From Pseudomonadota bacterium (lineage in GTDB: Bacteria; Pseudomonadota; Gammaproteobacteria; Burkholderiales; Burkholderiaceae_D), in NCBI GenBank assembly GCA_018241865.1, contig JAFECY010000148.1, positions 1 to 16,088 of the forward strand: a stretch of DNA of 16,088 nucleotides, written 5' to 3'. Below are positions 7,468 to 15,470 of this stretch, one piece after another. Each line of letters begins with the position of its first letter. Within the stretch, counting starts at the first letter, position 1. The position numbers and the translations under genes were made by a program. The notes beneath the pieces are model-generated. The model did not search any database and had not been told where the DNA came from. It saw nothing but the letters and a program-made list of their open reading frames with translations.

Positions 7468-7833
7468 TTATCCCAGCGTATTAATCAGTTCAATCAACGC
7501 TGCATGATCGACCGGCTTGTTGAGGAAGGCGGTCGCGCCTTGACGCAGAGCCCAGACCCGATCCGAATCCATGTCTTTACTGGTCAGCAGGATGACCGGG
7601 ATATGCCAAGTGGTTTCGTCGTTGGTAATAGCCCGCGTAGCTTGAAATCCGTTCAGGCCGGGCATCACCACGTCCATGATGATGAGATCGGGCAGTTCGC
7701 TCTTGGCTTTGGCGACCGCTTCCTCGCCGTCGCAGGCGGTCACAACTTTGTGCCCTTCTTGTTCGAGCACGGCGGATAGCAGCATGCGCTGCGAGGGAGA
7801 GTCGTCAACAACAAGGATTTTTTGACTAGCCAT
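7468..7833 (-). CDS. single-domain response regulator, CheY/PilH-like
   Basis: A 121-residue stand-alone receiver domain without an output domain. Conserved residues are visible: acidic pair Asp10-Asp11, phospho-acceptor Asp54 in IIMDVVMPG, Thr83 and Lys105 in the NKP motif. The stretch MDVVMPGLNGFQATRAI is close to the twitching-motility regulator PilH as I remember it, so control of type IV pili or chemotaxis is plausible. No histidine kinase or pil/che gene is adjacent. The ATG at 7833 gives the standard CheY length. A TTG at 7860 overlaps the stop of the upstream gene (TTGA) and could permit coupled translation, adding nine residues. Neither start has a good Shine-Dalgarno. The phage remnant begins right behind its stop. 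Confidence 0.9.
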   Translation of the reverse strand: MASQKILVVDDSPSQRMLLSAVLEQEGHKVVTACDGEEAVAKAKSELPDLIIMDVVMPGLNGFQATRAITNDETTWHIPVILLTSKDMDSDRVWALRQGATAFLNKPVDHAALIELINTLG

Positions 7834-7856
7834 GATGCGTGCGATCTGCAAACCGC

Positions 7857-8198
7857 TCAAACAGGGTGAATGGTATCGTCAGGCGACTTCTGCACCGGCA
7901 GGTAGCGCCAGTAAAAACCCTGCGGTCGCAAGGAAAATTTAATGTGGAGCTCTTCGCAAATCATATGCTCGGCCAGATACAGGGCTTTGAGATTATTGGT
8001 GCGGCTGATCGTGATATAGACCCGCATGGTTTTGGTGAGCGAGGAGTTGTGCAACTCCATATCGATCACATCGATTTCCATATCGTGTAATTTGCTCTTG
8101 ATGTACGACGACACATCATTTCTGATCGAATTGAACAACTCGGCGCTGAGAGAGGTGGCGTTCCGCACGAATGACTCCACTAAAACAAGTCGCGACAA
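7857..8198 (-). CDS. small hypothetical protein upstream of the response regulator
   Basis: A 113-codon frame, clearly less GC-rich than its neighbours. The protein looks soluble. It is mixed helix/strand with NATSLSAELFNSIRNDVSSYIKSK, then VIDMELHNSSLTKTMRVYITI, then AEHMICEELHIKF, and ends near PDDTIHPV. I do not recognise the family. The only early starts are TTG (8198) and GTG (8180), and neither has a clear Shine-Dalgarno, so the 5' end is uncertain. A TTGACG box on the minus strand (8227-8232) with an AT-rich -10-like tract at 8204-8211 may be its promoter. If so, transcription would begin close to the TTG, favouring the GTG start or a leaderless message. Its stop overlaps the alternative TTG start of the response regulator, which suggests one transcript for both genes. 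Confidence 0.6.
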   Translation of the reverse strand: MSRLVLVESFVRNATSLSAELFNSIRNDVSSYIKSKLHDMEIDVIDMELHNSSLTKTMRVYITISRTNNLKALYLAEHMICEELHIKFSLRPQGFYWRYLPVQKSPDDTIHPV

Positions 8199-8518
8199 CT
8201 GTCAGTAAATAGGATTTGGTTTATTTCGTCAATATGTCGCGTCGTTGCTGTTGCAGGCTTGTGGACGGTGTCGCCAACGCGTAACAAGATTGCAAACGAT
8301 TGTATCGCGCTGAGCCGGCTTTTTTTGCCGGTTTGTTTGCCGATTTTTTGCCAGTTTTATGCTGCTGTATACGGAACCAATTGTTTCCACTGCGACCTTG
8401 CGCAAGCCTCGAGGCGAGGAAGCTGCGTACACCACCCTACCTTCGCCAGAACGCTGGCTGAAAGGCACAAAGAAGGGTAGAGTATTTGCATAACTAAAAA
8501 TCGCACACGGAGTATGCA
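8199..8518. other. AT-richer intergenic region without a recognisable gene
   Basis: About 320 bp between two divergent genes. It holds a small hairpin CCGGC-T7-GCCGG near 8313-8330, whose T-run lies in the loop rather than after the stem. It also has the TTGACG box of the leftward gene (8227-8232). No ORF in it has a convincing start and composition. Promoters for both flanking genes should lie here, but only the leftward one is hinted at. Confidence 0.5.
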
Positions 8519-10177
8519 TTGGTCTTTCTGACGCCAGATCGCGCAGACGACATTTCGAGACGACTCGCCCAAGCGGAAAGCTTGGACGCGGTACTTGACG
8601 TGCTCGGTGAACAGATCGCCGCCATGAAGCTGGCGGAAGGGTATCTGATCAATCTGACCGATGCTTCCGGTAGCAATCTGGTTTCGCTCAAAGTGAGTTT
8701 TCCGGGCGAATTCCGCAGCTTGGAACAAACCACGATCGGCCGCCACAATCCGGTTTCCGACGGTTATCTGAATAGCCGGGTATTCCAGAACCGTTCGATC
8801 CAGAGCGTTCATATCGGCAATGCCAGCGAGCACGAGAGAATGGTCTTGCAATACTGGCGCGCCAAAGAAATCGTCGGCGTGCCCATCCTGCACCCGCGAC
8901 ACCCGGATCAGGCGCCGATCGGCGCGGTGGTGCTGATCGAACAAAAAGACCGCATCGATCTCAGCACCTTAGCGCCGCTACATGAAGTGCTGCGCTTCAT
9001 GTACGCCAGCCTCAGTATCTGGCTGCGCTATTCGCACTTGGATGACATGCGCGAACAAGCTGCTGCTGCCGTGACCGAAAATCAGCGCCTGCTGCAATTC
9101 CTCAACGACATGAACAGCTTGAATTCGGTGGACATGATCTACGATATGTTCGCTGCCAAGTTGCTGCCGCAGCTATCTTTTGACCTCGCGGCATTTTCTT
9201 TAGTCGAAAATGATCGGCTCGTCATTCAGAAGGTATGCACCGCTCGCCCCGAATTGGAGGGAATGGCGGCGGAATGGCTGATTTATCTGCAGCAAAATCC
9301 CTTTCCACTCGACCCGAGTGTCAGCGGCACGGTGCTGGTGCTGTCGGAAGACAAGGAAATGCTGTTCTCTGATCTGCAGGCGCTATCGTCCATGCTCATG
9401 GCGGAACACGATCGCAATGTGATGCATATCCTGAAGTCACCGCGCTCACTGTTTATCTCGCCAATCCGCCACCAGAAAAAACCCATCGGCATCTTCGTGC
9501 TGTACAGCCTGGACAAGCCGGTTTCACTTTCGGAAGCCGACACGCATTTGCTGCAGCAACTGTCGTCCTTCCTCGGTACTGCCATCACCAGCAGCCAGAC
9601 CTATGCGGTCAGCCAAGCGCAGAATTTGGAAATCGGCCATCTCAACGATATGCTGCAGGGCAAAGTGAAAGAGTTGGCAGAACAGGCATCGACCGACCGC
9701 CTGACCGGTTTGCTGAATTTCCGCAGCTATGAAAGGGAAATGGCGAAGCGGATCAAGGAATGCCAGCGTTCCGATAGCAAGGATGCCTTTTCGCTGGCGT
9801 TAATCGATATCGACCATTTCAAACGCTTCAACGACACCTATGGTCACGCCGCCGGCAATGATGTATTGGCCGGCGTCGCTGCCGAAATCAGCAAAGTAAT
9901 CCGCGCCAGCGACACTGCCTTCCGTTACGGCGGCGAGGAATTCGTCGTCACGCTGCCTAAATGCGATTTGCAAGGCGCGCTACTGTTGGCCGAACGCATT
10001 CGCGCCGCCATCGAAGCCGCCACTCACCAAACCGAAGGCGGCGCGCGCAATGTGACGGTCAGCATCGGTTGCACGGTGTACCAATCCGGCGACACGCAAG
10101 ACACCTTGTTCGCGCGCGCTGACCAAGCGTTGTATGCCGCCAAGGGACAAGGTCGCAATCGCGTTTGCAGCGCCTGA
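8519..10177 (+). CDS. GAF-GAF-GGDEF diguanylate cyclase
   Basis: A 552-residue cytoplasmic sensor enzyme that makes cyclic di-GMP from two GTP. Two GAF-like sensor regions (about 10-165 and 185-365) are followed by a short coiled linker (about 370-390) and a GGDEF domain (about 390-550). The active site is GGEEF at 471-475. An RxxD product-inhibition site (RASD, 462-465) stands at the correct distance, so the enzyme is probably active and feedback-controlled. There is no EAL domain, signal peptide or membrane segment. The start used is TTG at 8519 with a CGGAG site 6 bp upstream. An ATG at 8514 is out of frame and ends after five codons. The gene converges on the MetX-like gene, with only 12 bp between the two stops. 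It is not part of the operon to its right. Confidence 0.93.
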   Translation: MVFLTPDRADDISRRLAQAESLDAVLDVLGEQIAAMKLAEGYLINLTDASGSNLVSLKVSFPGEFRSLEQTTIGRHNPVSDGYLNSRVFQNRSIQSVHIGNASEHERMVLQYWRAKEIVGVPILHPRHPDQAPIGAVVLIEQKDRIDLSTLAPLHEVLRFMYASLSIWLRYSHLDDMREQAAAAVTENQRLLQFLNDMNSLNSVDMIYDMFAAKLLPQLSFDLAAFSLVENDRLVIQKVCTARPELEGMAAEWLIYLQQNPFPLDPSVSGTVLVLSEDKEMLFSDLQALSSMLMAEHDRNVMHILKSPRSLFISPIRHQKKPIGIFVLYSLDKPVSLSEADTHLLQQLSSFLGTAITSSQTYAVSQAQNLEIGHLNDMLQGKVKELAEQASTDRLTGLLNFRSYEREMAKRIKECQRSDSKDAFSLALIDIDHFKRFNDTYGHAAGNDVLAGVAAEISKVIRASDTAFRYGGEEFVVTLPKCDLQGALLLAERIRAAIEAATHQTEGGARNVTVSIGCTVYQSGDTQDTLFARADQALYAAKGQGRNRVCSA

Positions 10178-10189
10178 TATGCGCATGTT

Positions 10190-11329
10190 TCAGCGCGCCA
10201 GAAAAGCGCGCATCGCATCGCCCGCCTTGTCGATTTCGGTGACGCCGCCTAAGTGGCCGCCGATCGAATCGATCTCCACCAGTTCCGCTTGCGTGCCGTT
10301 CGTCTGCATCTGCGCCACCTGCGCCCGCGCATCTGCCACCGGAAACAGCAGGTCGGTGCGAAACTGCGCCACCAGCACTTGGGCGCGGATGTTGGACAAA
10401 TCCGCTGCGACCGAACTGCCCGGTGTGCCGGCCACGAACAACTGGTTGGCGCGCGTCATGTACAGCATGTGATTGGCATCGACCAAGGTATTGGCGCGCA
10501 ATAGGCTATTGGCGGCGAAGGTATGGTTCACCAGATAGTTGTGATCGAGCGCATCGAGCGGGCTCTTGCTAGGATCGGCCCAGCGGTGCTGGAAGGTGGC
10601 GGCGATGCCTTCTGGATGCAGCGCCGCGACGAGCACGTTGAATAGCGCCTGCGTCACGCCGGCGATCGGTTCAGCCTTGCCGTAGTAATCGCCGTGATTC
10701 CAGTTGGCGTCGGCCTTGATCGGCGCAATCCAGCTCTCCAGATTGCACAGCGCAAACGGCCGCTGCGATGGCGTGCCGTTGACAGCGATCACACGCTCGA
10801 CCATCTCCGGGTAGGCGGCGGCCCATTCGTAAGACTGCAGCGCGCCCATCGACACGCCGGCGACGGCTACCAACTTGGTCACGCCGAGCGCATCAAGCAA
10901 GGCTTTTTGCACGCGCACGAAATCGCGGATGCTCACGATCGGGAAATTCAGGCCATAGGGCCGGCCGGTATCGGGGTCGATCGAAGCCGGCCCGGTGGTG
11001 ACGGTAACACCATCCTTGGCATTCATATTGACCAGCGCATCGACGCCAATCACGCAGTAGCGGTCGGTATCGAGCGGTTTGCCGGAGCCGATGATGCTGT
11101 CCCAATAACCGGGCAGCGCATCGTCTGGTTTGTAACGGCCCGCGACATGCGAATTGGCAGAATAAAAATGCGGCACCAGAATCGCATTGTCACCAGCAGC
11201 GTTGAGTTGACCGTAGCGTTCCCAGCCCACTTTCACATCCTTAATCAGCCGACCACTGACCGTTTCATAGCGGGGCAACGTGAAGGATTGTTTTTCGACC
11301 AGACCGCTATAGATTTGTGTGGATTGCAT
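10190..11329 (-). CDS. MetX-like alpha/beta hydrolase (homoserine O-acetyltransferase family)
   Basis: A 379-residue cytoplasmic alpha/beta-hydrolase of the length and layout of the MetX family. The nucleophile elbow is GVSMG with Ser160, the acid is Asp326 in FRTDLLFP, and the base is His359 in SIGGHLGG. The triad is therefore complete. True homoserine O-acyltransferases share this fold, but the family also contains esterases such as MekB of ketone degradation. It is the last gene of a catabolic-looking operon with two dehydrogenases and a solute-binding protein. An esterase, lactonase or acyl-transfer role on the operon's substrate is therefore more likely than methionine synthesis. Start at the ATG 11329, with GGAG 11 bp upstream. 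It lies 32 bp after the binding-protein gene. Confidence 0.85.
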   Translation of the reverse strand: MQSTQIYSGLVEKQSFTLPRYETVSGRLIKDVKVGWERYGQLNAAGDNAILVPHFYSANSHVAGRYKPDDALPGYWDSIIGSGKPLDTDRYCVIGVDALVNMNAKDGVTVTTGPASIDPDTGRPYGLNFPIVSIRDFVRVQKALLDALGVTKLVAVAGVSMGALQSYEWAAAYPEMVERVIAVNGTPSQRPFALCNLESWIAPIKADANWNHGDYYGKAEPIAGVTQALFNVLVAALHPEGIAATFQHRWADPSKSPLDALDHNYLVNHTFAANSLLRANTLVDANHMLYMTRANQLFVAGTPGSSVAADLSNIRAQVLVAQFRTDLLFPVADARAQVAQMQTNGTQAELVEIDSIGGHLGGVTEIDKAGDAMRAFLAR

Positions 11330-11361
11330 GAGATTGCTTGCTCCGAAAAATCACCGCTGGA

Positions 11362-12534
11362 TCAACGCTTGTTACGAATCGGCACCGCCACTTCTTCGAT
11401 CTTGATCTCGCGCACCAGTTCCGGCACGGCCCAAGCGAAAGCCGGGTCGTTCTTCAGCTTGTAGTGGTACATGGCCTGCAGCGCCTGATGGTCTTCCTTG
11501 CGCAGGATCATCTTGCCCTTGGGCGTGTCGAAATGCAGGCCTTCCAGAGCCGCAATCATTTTTTCAGTGCTGGCATCGCCACCGGTTTTCTTCAGGGCTT
11601 CGACGATCGCCATGCCGGCTGCCATGCCGCACACGGTGAAGAAATCGGGCGGGGTCTTGAAGCGTTTGTAGTATTCGGCAGTGAGCCAGGTATTGGCCGG
11701 GTTTTTCGGAATGCCGTAATAGTAGTAGGTCGAACCTTCCATGCCGGCGTAATTTTTCAAACCGTACAGCGCCGGCAGCGTGGCGCCACCGGTGGCGTAT
11801 TCGATGCCGGTGCTTTTCGGAATGGCGTCGGCCACCTTGAACGGGTTGCTGGCTCCAGCCCAATAAACGAAGACGATCTTGCGACCCGGCTTGTCCTTCA
11901 GCGCATTGAGCAGATGCTGCGCGGCAGCGGTGAAGTCGGTGGTCGCGGCCGGCACGTATTCCTCGTGGACGATCTTGGCATGCTTCAGGTTGTCCTTGAA
12001 CGCTTTGATGCCGTCGCGACCGAAAGCATAGTCCTGCGCCAAGGTAGCGATGGTGACATCCGGCTTGTCGAGCACGATGGCGTTGGTGATCGCATCTTGG
12101 GTCGAATTGCGCGCAGTGCGAAAAATATAGCGGTTCCACTTTTCGCCGGTGATCGAGTCGGCCACCGCAGATTCGTTGATTAGAATTTTTTTGTTCTCTT
12201 CAGCCACCGGCGCCAGCGCAATCGACACCGCCGAACTGGTCGGGCCAACCGCCAGATCGGCCTTATCGTCGATGTAAGCTTGCGCCAACAGGCCGCGGGC
12301 AACGTCGGGTTTGCCTTGGTCATCTTTCTCGATGACCTTGATCGCATTGCCGTTGACTTGCATGCTGCCGCCGGTGGCGTACTGCAAGCCCAGCATCAGG
12401 CCGCGCTGCGTTTCGACACCATATTGTTCCAGCGGACCGGTGCGGGTATAGACGTGGGCGATGGTGATGTCTTTCGCTTGTGCAAAGCTTACACAAGCCA
12501 GCGCCAAAGCGGCGGCCAGTAAACGGTGTGTCAT
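11362..12534 (-). CDS. periplasmic branched-chain-type ABC transporter substrate-binding protein
   Basis: A 390-residue exported protein. A signal peptide (residues 1-20: charged MTHR, hydrophobic core, AQA cleavage before KD) is followed by a mature type I periplasmic binding fold (Peripla_BP_6 / LivJ-like). Visible family motifs are ITIAHVYTRTGPLEQYG at the start, the DDQGKPDVARGLLAQAYIDD block, VGPTSSAVSIALAPVAEENKKILINESA, and TLAQDYAFGRDGIKAFKDNL. Such proteins deliver amino acids, amides, short-chain or aromatic acids to Liv-type ABC permeases. No permease or ATPase gene is next to it, so the transporter core must be encoded elsewhere or shared. AGGAG 6 bp before the ATG supports the start. 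It lies between the alcohol dehydrogenase gene (45 bp gap) and the MetX-like hydrolase gene. Confidence 0.92.
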   Translation of the reverse strand: MTHRLLAAALALACVSFAQAKDITIAHVYTRTGPLEQYGVETQRGLMLGLQYATGGSMQVNGNAIKVIEKDDQGKPDVARGLLAQAYIDDKADLAVGPTSSAVSIALAPVAEENKKILINESAVADSITGEKWNRYIFRTARNSTQDAITNAIVLDKPDVTIATLAQDYAFGRDGIKAFKDNLKHAKIVHEEYVPAATTDFTAAAQHLLNALKDKPGRKIVFVYWAGASNPFKVADAIPKSTGIEYATGGATLPALYGLKNYAGMEGSTYYYYGIPKNPANTWLTAEYYKRFKTPPDFFTVCGMAAGMAIVEALKKTGGDASTEKMIAALEGLHFDTPKGKMILRKEDHQALQAMYHYKLKNDPAFAWAVPELVREIKIEEVAVPIRNKR

Positions 12535-12579
12535 GTGTTCTCCTGAATTGTTGTGATACGGCTTGAGGTGATGCAGCGT

Positions 12580-13734
12580 TTACAACGCTGCGGTGTAGAT
12601 CGCAAAAATATCTTGTTCGCTCACATCGCGTGGATTGTTGACCAGCAGGCGCGTTTGCAACAGAGCGTCCTTGGTCATGCGCTCGATATCGGCTTCGGTG
12701 ATGCCGACTTCGCGCAGACGACGTTCGATGCCGGTGGCGACAGCAAGCGATTCCAGATGCGCGATCAAGGCGGCGCAGCGCGCTTCGTCACTGCCGCTTG
12801 CATCCGGTACAGCGATGGCGGCCAGCTCGGCGTACAGCGGTGCAGCGGCCGGCGCGTTGAAGCGCAACACATGCGGCAGCACCAGCGCATTCGACAAACC
12901 GTGCGGCACGTGGAAGATGCCGCCGATCGGATAGGCCAGCGCATGCACAGCGGCGACCGGCGCATTGGCGAAAGCTTGCCCGGCCAGCATCGCGCCCAGC
13001 AGCATGCCTTCGCGTGCGGCACGGTCGTTGCCGTTGGCAAAAGCCGGCAGCAGGTTGCGGGTGAGTAGCGTGAAGGCTTCGCGCGCCAGCATGTCCGACA
13101 ACGGATTTTTGCGCAGACGGGTGGTGTAGGACTCGATCGCGTGCACGATGGCGTCGATGCCGGTGGCGGCGGTGATTTTCGGCGGCAGCCCCAAGGTCAA
13201 TTCGGCATCGAGCACGGTCAGGTCGGCGTACAACTGCGGCGACACTACGCCGGCCTTGGTGGTGGCGCCGGTGGTGACGATCGAAATCGGCGTGACTTCG
13301 GAACCGGTGCCGGCGGTAGTCGGCATCTGCACCAGCGGCAGGCGCGGCCCGGCGACATTGCCGACGCCGTACATAGCAGACAGCGCTTGATCGGAGCCGG
13401 CCAGCACCGCGATCAGCTTGGCCACATCCATCGATGAGCCGCCACCGAGACCGAGGATGACTTCCGCCTCGGCGTCGCGTGCGCGCTGGGCTGCAGCCAG
13501 CACCACGTCTTCCGGCGGATCGGCCACCACGTCGTCGATCACTTGCACGGCGAAGCCGGCCTCGCGCAGGCTGTCCAGCGCCGGCGCCAGCATGCCGCTC
13601 TTGTGCAGGAAGGCATCGGTCACTAGGCACAGATTTTTCTGGGCGAAGCGCTCACGCAGTATCGCCCCCAGACGCCGCGCGCCGCCGAACTCGACCACCA
13701 GTGCCGGGACGGTGCGGAATTCAAAAGTGTTCAT
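12580..13734 (-). CDS. iron-containing (group III) alcohol dehydrogenase
   Basis: A 384-residue cytoplasmic NAD(P)-dependent dehydrogenase. The N-terminal nucleotide-binding half carries LGLGGGSSMDVAKL (94-107) and PTTAGTGSEVTP (138-149). The C-terminal helical half provides the metal ligands Asp194 and His198 (GIDAIVHAIESYTT), His264 (AVHALAYPIGG) and His278 (HVPHG). These match in spacing the four Fe ligands of FucO. Family members interconvert primary alcohols and aldehydes, including 4-hydroxybutyrate and succinate semialdehyde. The GabD-type gene upstream makes that substrate attractive but not proven. AGGAG 9 bp before the ATG supports the start. A short inverted repeat over the stop codon (12574-12590) lacks a T-run. 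Confidence 0.94.
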   Translation of the reverse strand: MNTFEFRTVPALVVEFGGARRLGAILRERFAQKNLCLVTDAFLHKSGMLAPALDSLREAGFAVQVIDDVVADPPEDVVLAAAQRARDAEAEVILGLGGGSSMDVAKLIAVLAGSDQALSAMYGVGNVAGPRLPLVQMPTTAGTGSEVTPISIVTTGATTKAGVVSPQLYADLTVLDAELTLGLPPKITAATGIDAIVHAIESYTTRLRKNPLSDMLAREAFTLLTRNLLPAFANGNDRAAREGMLLGAMLAGQAFANAPVAAVHALAYPIGGIFHVPHGLSNALVLPHVLRFNAPAAAPLYAELAAIAVPDASGSDEARCAALIAHLESLAVATGIERRLREVGITEADIERMTKDALLQTRLLVNNPRDVSEQDIFAIYTAAL

Positions 13735-13769
13735 GGCAATCTCTCCTGATTGTTTGATCTTTACTCCCT

Positions 13770-13862
13770 CCCTTTCAAGGGGAGGGCTGGGGTGGGGATG
13801 GGGGTAAACCTCGCATCGTTTCCCCCATCCCCATCCCGACCTTCCCCTTGAAGGGGAAGGGG
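13770..13862. repeat. G/C-rich palindromic intergenic repeat, copy 2
   Basis: The left arm shares 34 identical bases (13774-13807) with 3-36. The right arm (about 13821-13854) is its reverse complement at about 28 of 34 positions, so the unit folds into one long hairpin. The G-rich strand has five G-runs within 26 bases. It sits inside the operon, between the alcohol dehydrogenase start and the aldehyde dehydrogenase stop. It could attenuate transcription or stabilise the upstream message. Confidence 0.75.
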
Positions 13863-13875
13863 CAACAGCTTGTCC

Positions 13876-15324
13876 TTACACCTGCGTGCAAACGTATTTC
13901 AGTTCGAGATATTCCTCGATGCCATAGCGCGAACCTTCGCGGCCGATGCCGGATTGCTTGATGCCGCCGAAGGGGCCGACCTCGTTCGAGATCAAGCCAG
14001 TGTTCAAACCGACCATGCCGTATTCGAGCGCTTCCGAGACGCGCCAGGAACGCGCGAGGTCGCGGGTGTACATGTAGGCGGCGAGGCCGAATTCGGTATC
14101 GTTGGCCATGACGATGGCTTCGCTTTCTTCCTTGAAGCGGAACAAGGGCGCGACCGGGCCGAAAATTTCCTCGCGGGCGAGGCGCATGGTGCTGACGGCA
14201 TCGGTCAACACGGTCGGCTGGTAAAACGTGCCGCCCAGCGCATGACGGTTACCGCCAGTCAGCACGTGCGCGCCCTTCTGCTTCGCATCGGCGACGAGGG
14301 TTTCCACTTTGTCGATGGCAGCACGGTCGATCAAGGGGCCTTGCACGGTGCCGGCTTCCAAACCATTGCCGACCACCAGCGCGGCGACTTTCTCGGCAAG
14401 TTTTTTGGCGAAGACATCATAGATACCGTCCTGCACCAAGAAGCGATTGGCGCAGACGCAAGTCTGACCACTGTTGCGGTACTTGGCGATCAACGCGCCG
14501 GCCACGGCAGCATCGACATCGGCATCGTCGAACACGATGAAGGGTGCGTTGCCGCCGAGTTCCAGCGACAAGCGCTTGATGGTCGGCGCGCATTGCGCCA
14601 TCAACAGGCGACCGACTTCGGTCGAGCCGGTGAACGACAGCTTGCGCACCACAGGCGAGGATGTCAGCACGCCGCCGATGCCGCGAGCATCACCTGTCAG
14701 CACTTGCAGCACGCCATCCGGCACACCGGCGCGTCGAGCCAGCTCCGCCAATGCGAAGGCCGATAGCGGCGTTTGTTCGGCCGGCTTAATGATGATTGCG
14801 CAACCGGCGGCCAACGCCGGCGCCGCCTTGCGGGTAATCATTGCTGCCGGAAAATTCCACGGCGTGATTGCCGCGCACACGCCGACCGGCTGCTTGTATA
14901 TCTGGATGCGCTTGTCGGTGTCGGGATGTTGGGCGATGTCGCCGTTGATGCGGCGCGCTTCCTCGGCAAACCACTCGATGAAGGAAGCAGCGTAGCGAAT
15001 TTCACCGCGCGCTTCGTTCAAAGATTTACCCTGCTCACGGGTCATCAGATAAGCCAAATCTTCCAAGTTGGCAATCATCAGTTCATACCAAGCGCGCAAG
15101 ATGACGCTGCGTTGCTTGGCCGATTTTGCCGCCCAAACACGTTGCGCGATTTGTGCGGCGGCGATGGCACGATCGGTTTCCATTGCACCCATCGATGGCA
15201 CGTGCGTGAGCGTCTCGCCGGTGGCAGGGTCGATGACGGCAAAGCGTGCGCCGCTGTCGGCCTCGATCCACTGGCCATTGATGAAGGCTTGCGATTTCAG
15301 AAGGCTTGCGTCAGCTAGTTTCAT
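13876..15324 (-). CDS. gabD: NAD(P)-dependent succinate-semialdehyde dehydrogenase (GabD-like)
   Basis: A 482-residue cytoplasmic aldehyde dehydrogenase, the same length as E. coli GabD. It oxidises succinate semialdehyde, or the close analogue glutarate semialdehyde, to the acid. Catalytic residues counted from the chosen start are Asn157 (TPWNFP), Lys180 (IIKPAEQTP), Glu255 (LELGGNAPFI) and Cys289 in the GabD-typical GQTCVCANR, which has a second Cys two residues on. The end LISNEVGPFGGIKQSGIGREGS also fits GabD. The start at 15324 is preferred because AAGG lies 6 bp upstream and it gives the family length. A TTG at 15363 would add 13 residues and start inside the operator palindrome. It is the first gene of the leftward operon. 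A glutarate-semialdehyde (DavD) role cannot be excluded. Confidence 0.9.
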   Translation of the reverse strand: MKLADASLLKSQAFINGQWIEADSGARFAVIDPATGETLTHVPSMGAMETDRAIAAAQIAQRVWAAKSAKQRSVILRAWYELMIANLEDLAYLMTREQGKSLNEARGEIRYAASFIEWFAEEARRINGDIAQHPDTDKRIQIYKQPVGVCAAITPWNFPAAMITRKAAPALAAGCAIIIKPAEQTPLSAFALAELARRAGVPDGVLQVLTGDARGIGGVLTSSPVVRKLSFTGSTEVGRLLMAQCAPTIKRLSLELGGNAPFIVFDDADVDAAVAGALIAKYRNSGQTCVCANRFLVQDGIYDVFAKKLAEKVAALVVGNGLEAGTVQGPLIDRAAIDKVETLVADAKQKGAHVLTGGNRHALGGTFYQPTVLTDAVSTMRLAREEIFGPVAPLFRFKEESEAIVMANDTEFGLAAYMYTRDLARSWRVSEALEYGMVGLNTGLISNEVGPFGGIKQSGIGREGSRYGIEEYLELKYVCTQV

Positions 15325-15354
15325 GATTTGCCTTTCGCCGATTTTGTTGCTATC

Positions 15355-15376
15355 ATCGTTCAATATATTGAACGAT
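15355..15376. promoter_or_regulatory. perfect 22-bp palindrome, probable IclR-type operator
   Basis: The half-site ATCGTTCAATA is followed by its exact reverse complement. It lies 31 bp before the gabD start and 95 bp before the iclR-type start. On the minus strand its centre contains TATATT, a possible -10 box for gabD. A degenerate second copy, TTCATTTAATGGAA (15378-15391), has its centre 19 bp away and matches the palindrome core at 10 of 14 positions. IclR-family proteins bind palindromes as dimers or pairs of dimers. Confidence 0.6.
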
Positions 15377-15470
15377 ATTCATTTAATGGAATTTCGCTAT
15401 CCTAGGCAGGTTTGCCAGCAGCGTCAAGTTTTTACGTTCGACGTATTTTGTTTTATCAAATTTTTCGGCA

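Noticed and set aside
10190..11329. Assignment as the methionine biosynthesis gene metX
   Set aside because: The fold and triad fit, but the operon context is catabolic and the family includes esterases, so the symbol is withheld.
11338..12183. 281-codon plus-strand frame opposite the solute-binding protein gene
   Set aside because: A reverse-strand shadow of a GC-rich gene. The real gene on the minus strand has a signal peptide and family motifs.
12574..12590. Inverted repeat CAGCGTT-TAC-AACGCTG at the alcohol dehydrogenase stop
   Set aside because: It has no T-run on either side, so it is not supported as a terminator.
13870..14766. 298-codon open frame on the plus strand opposite gabD
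   Set aside because: It is antisense to a clear aldehyde dehydrogenase with full catalytic motifs. The translation is His/Arg/Ala-rich with no recognisable domain and no ribosome site.
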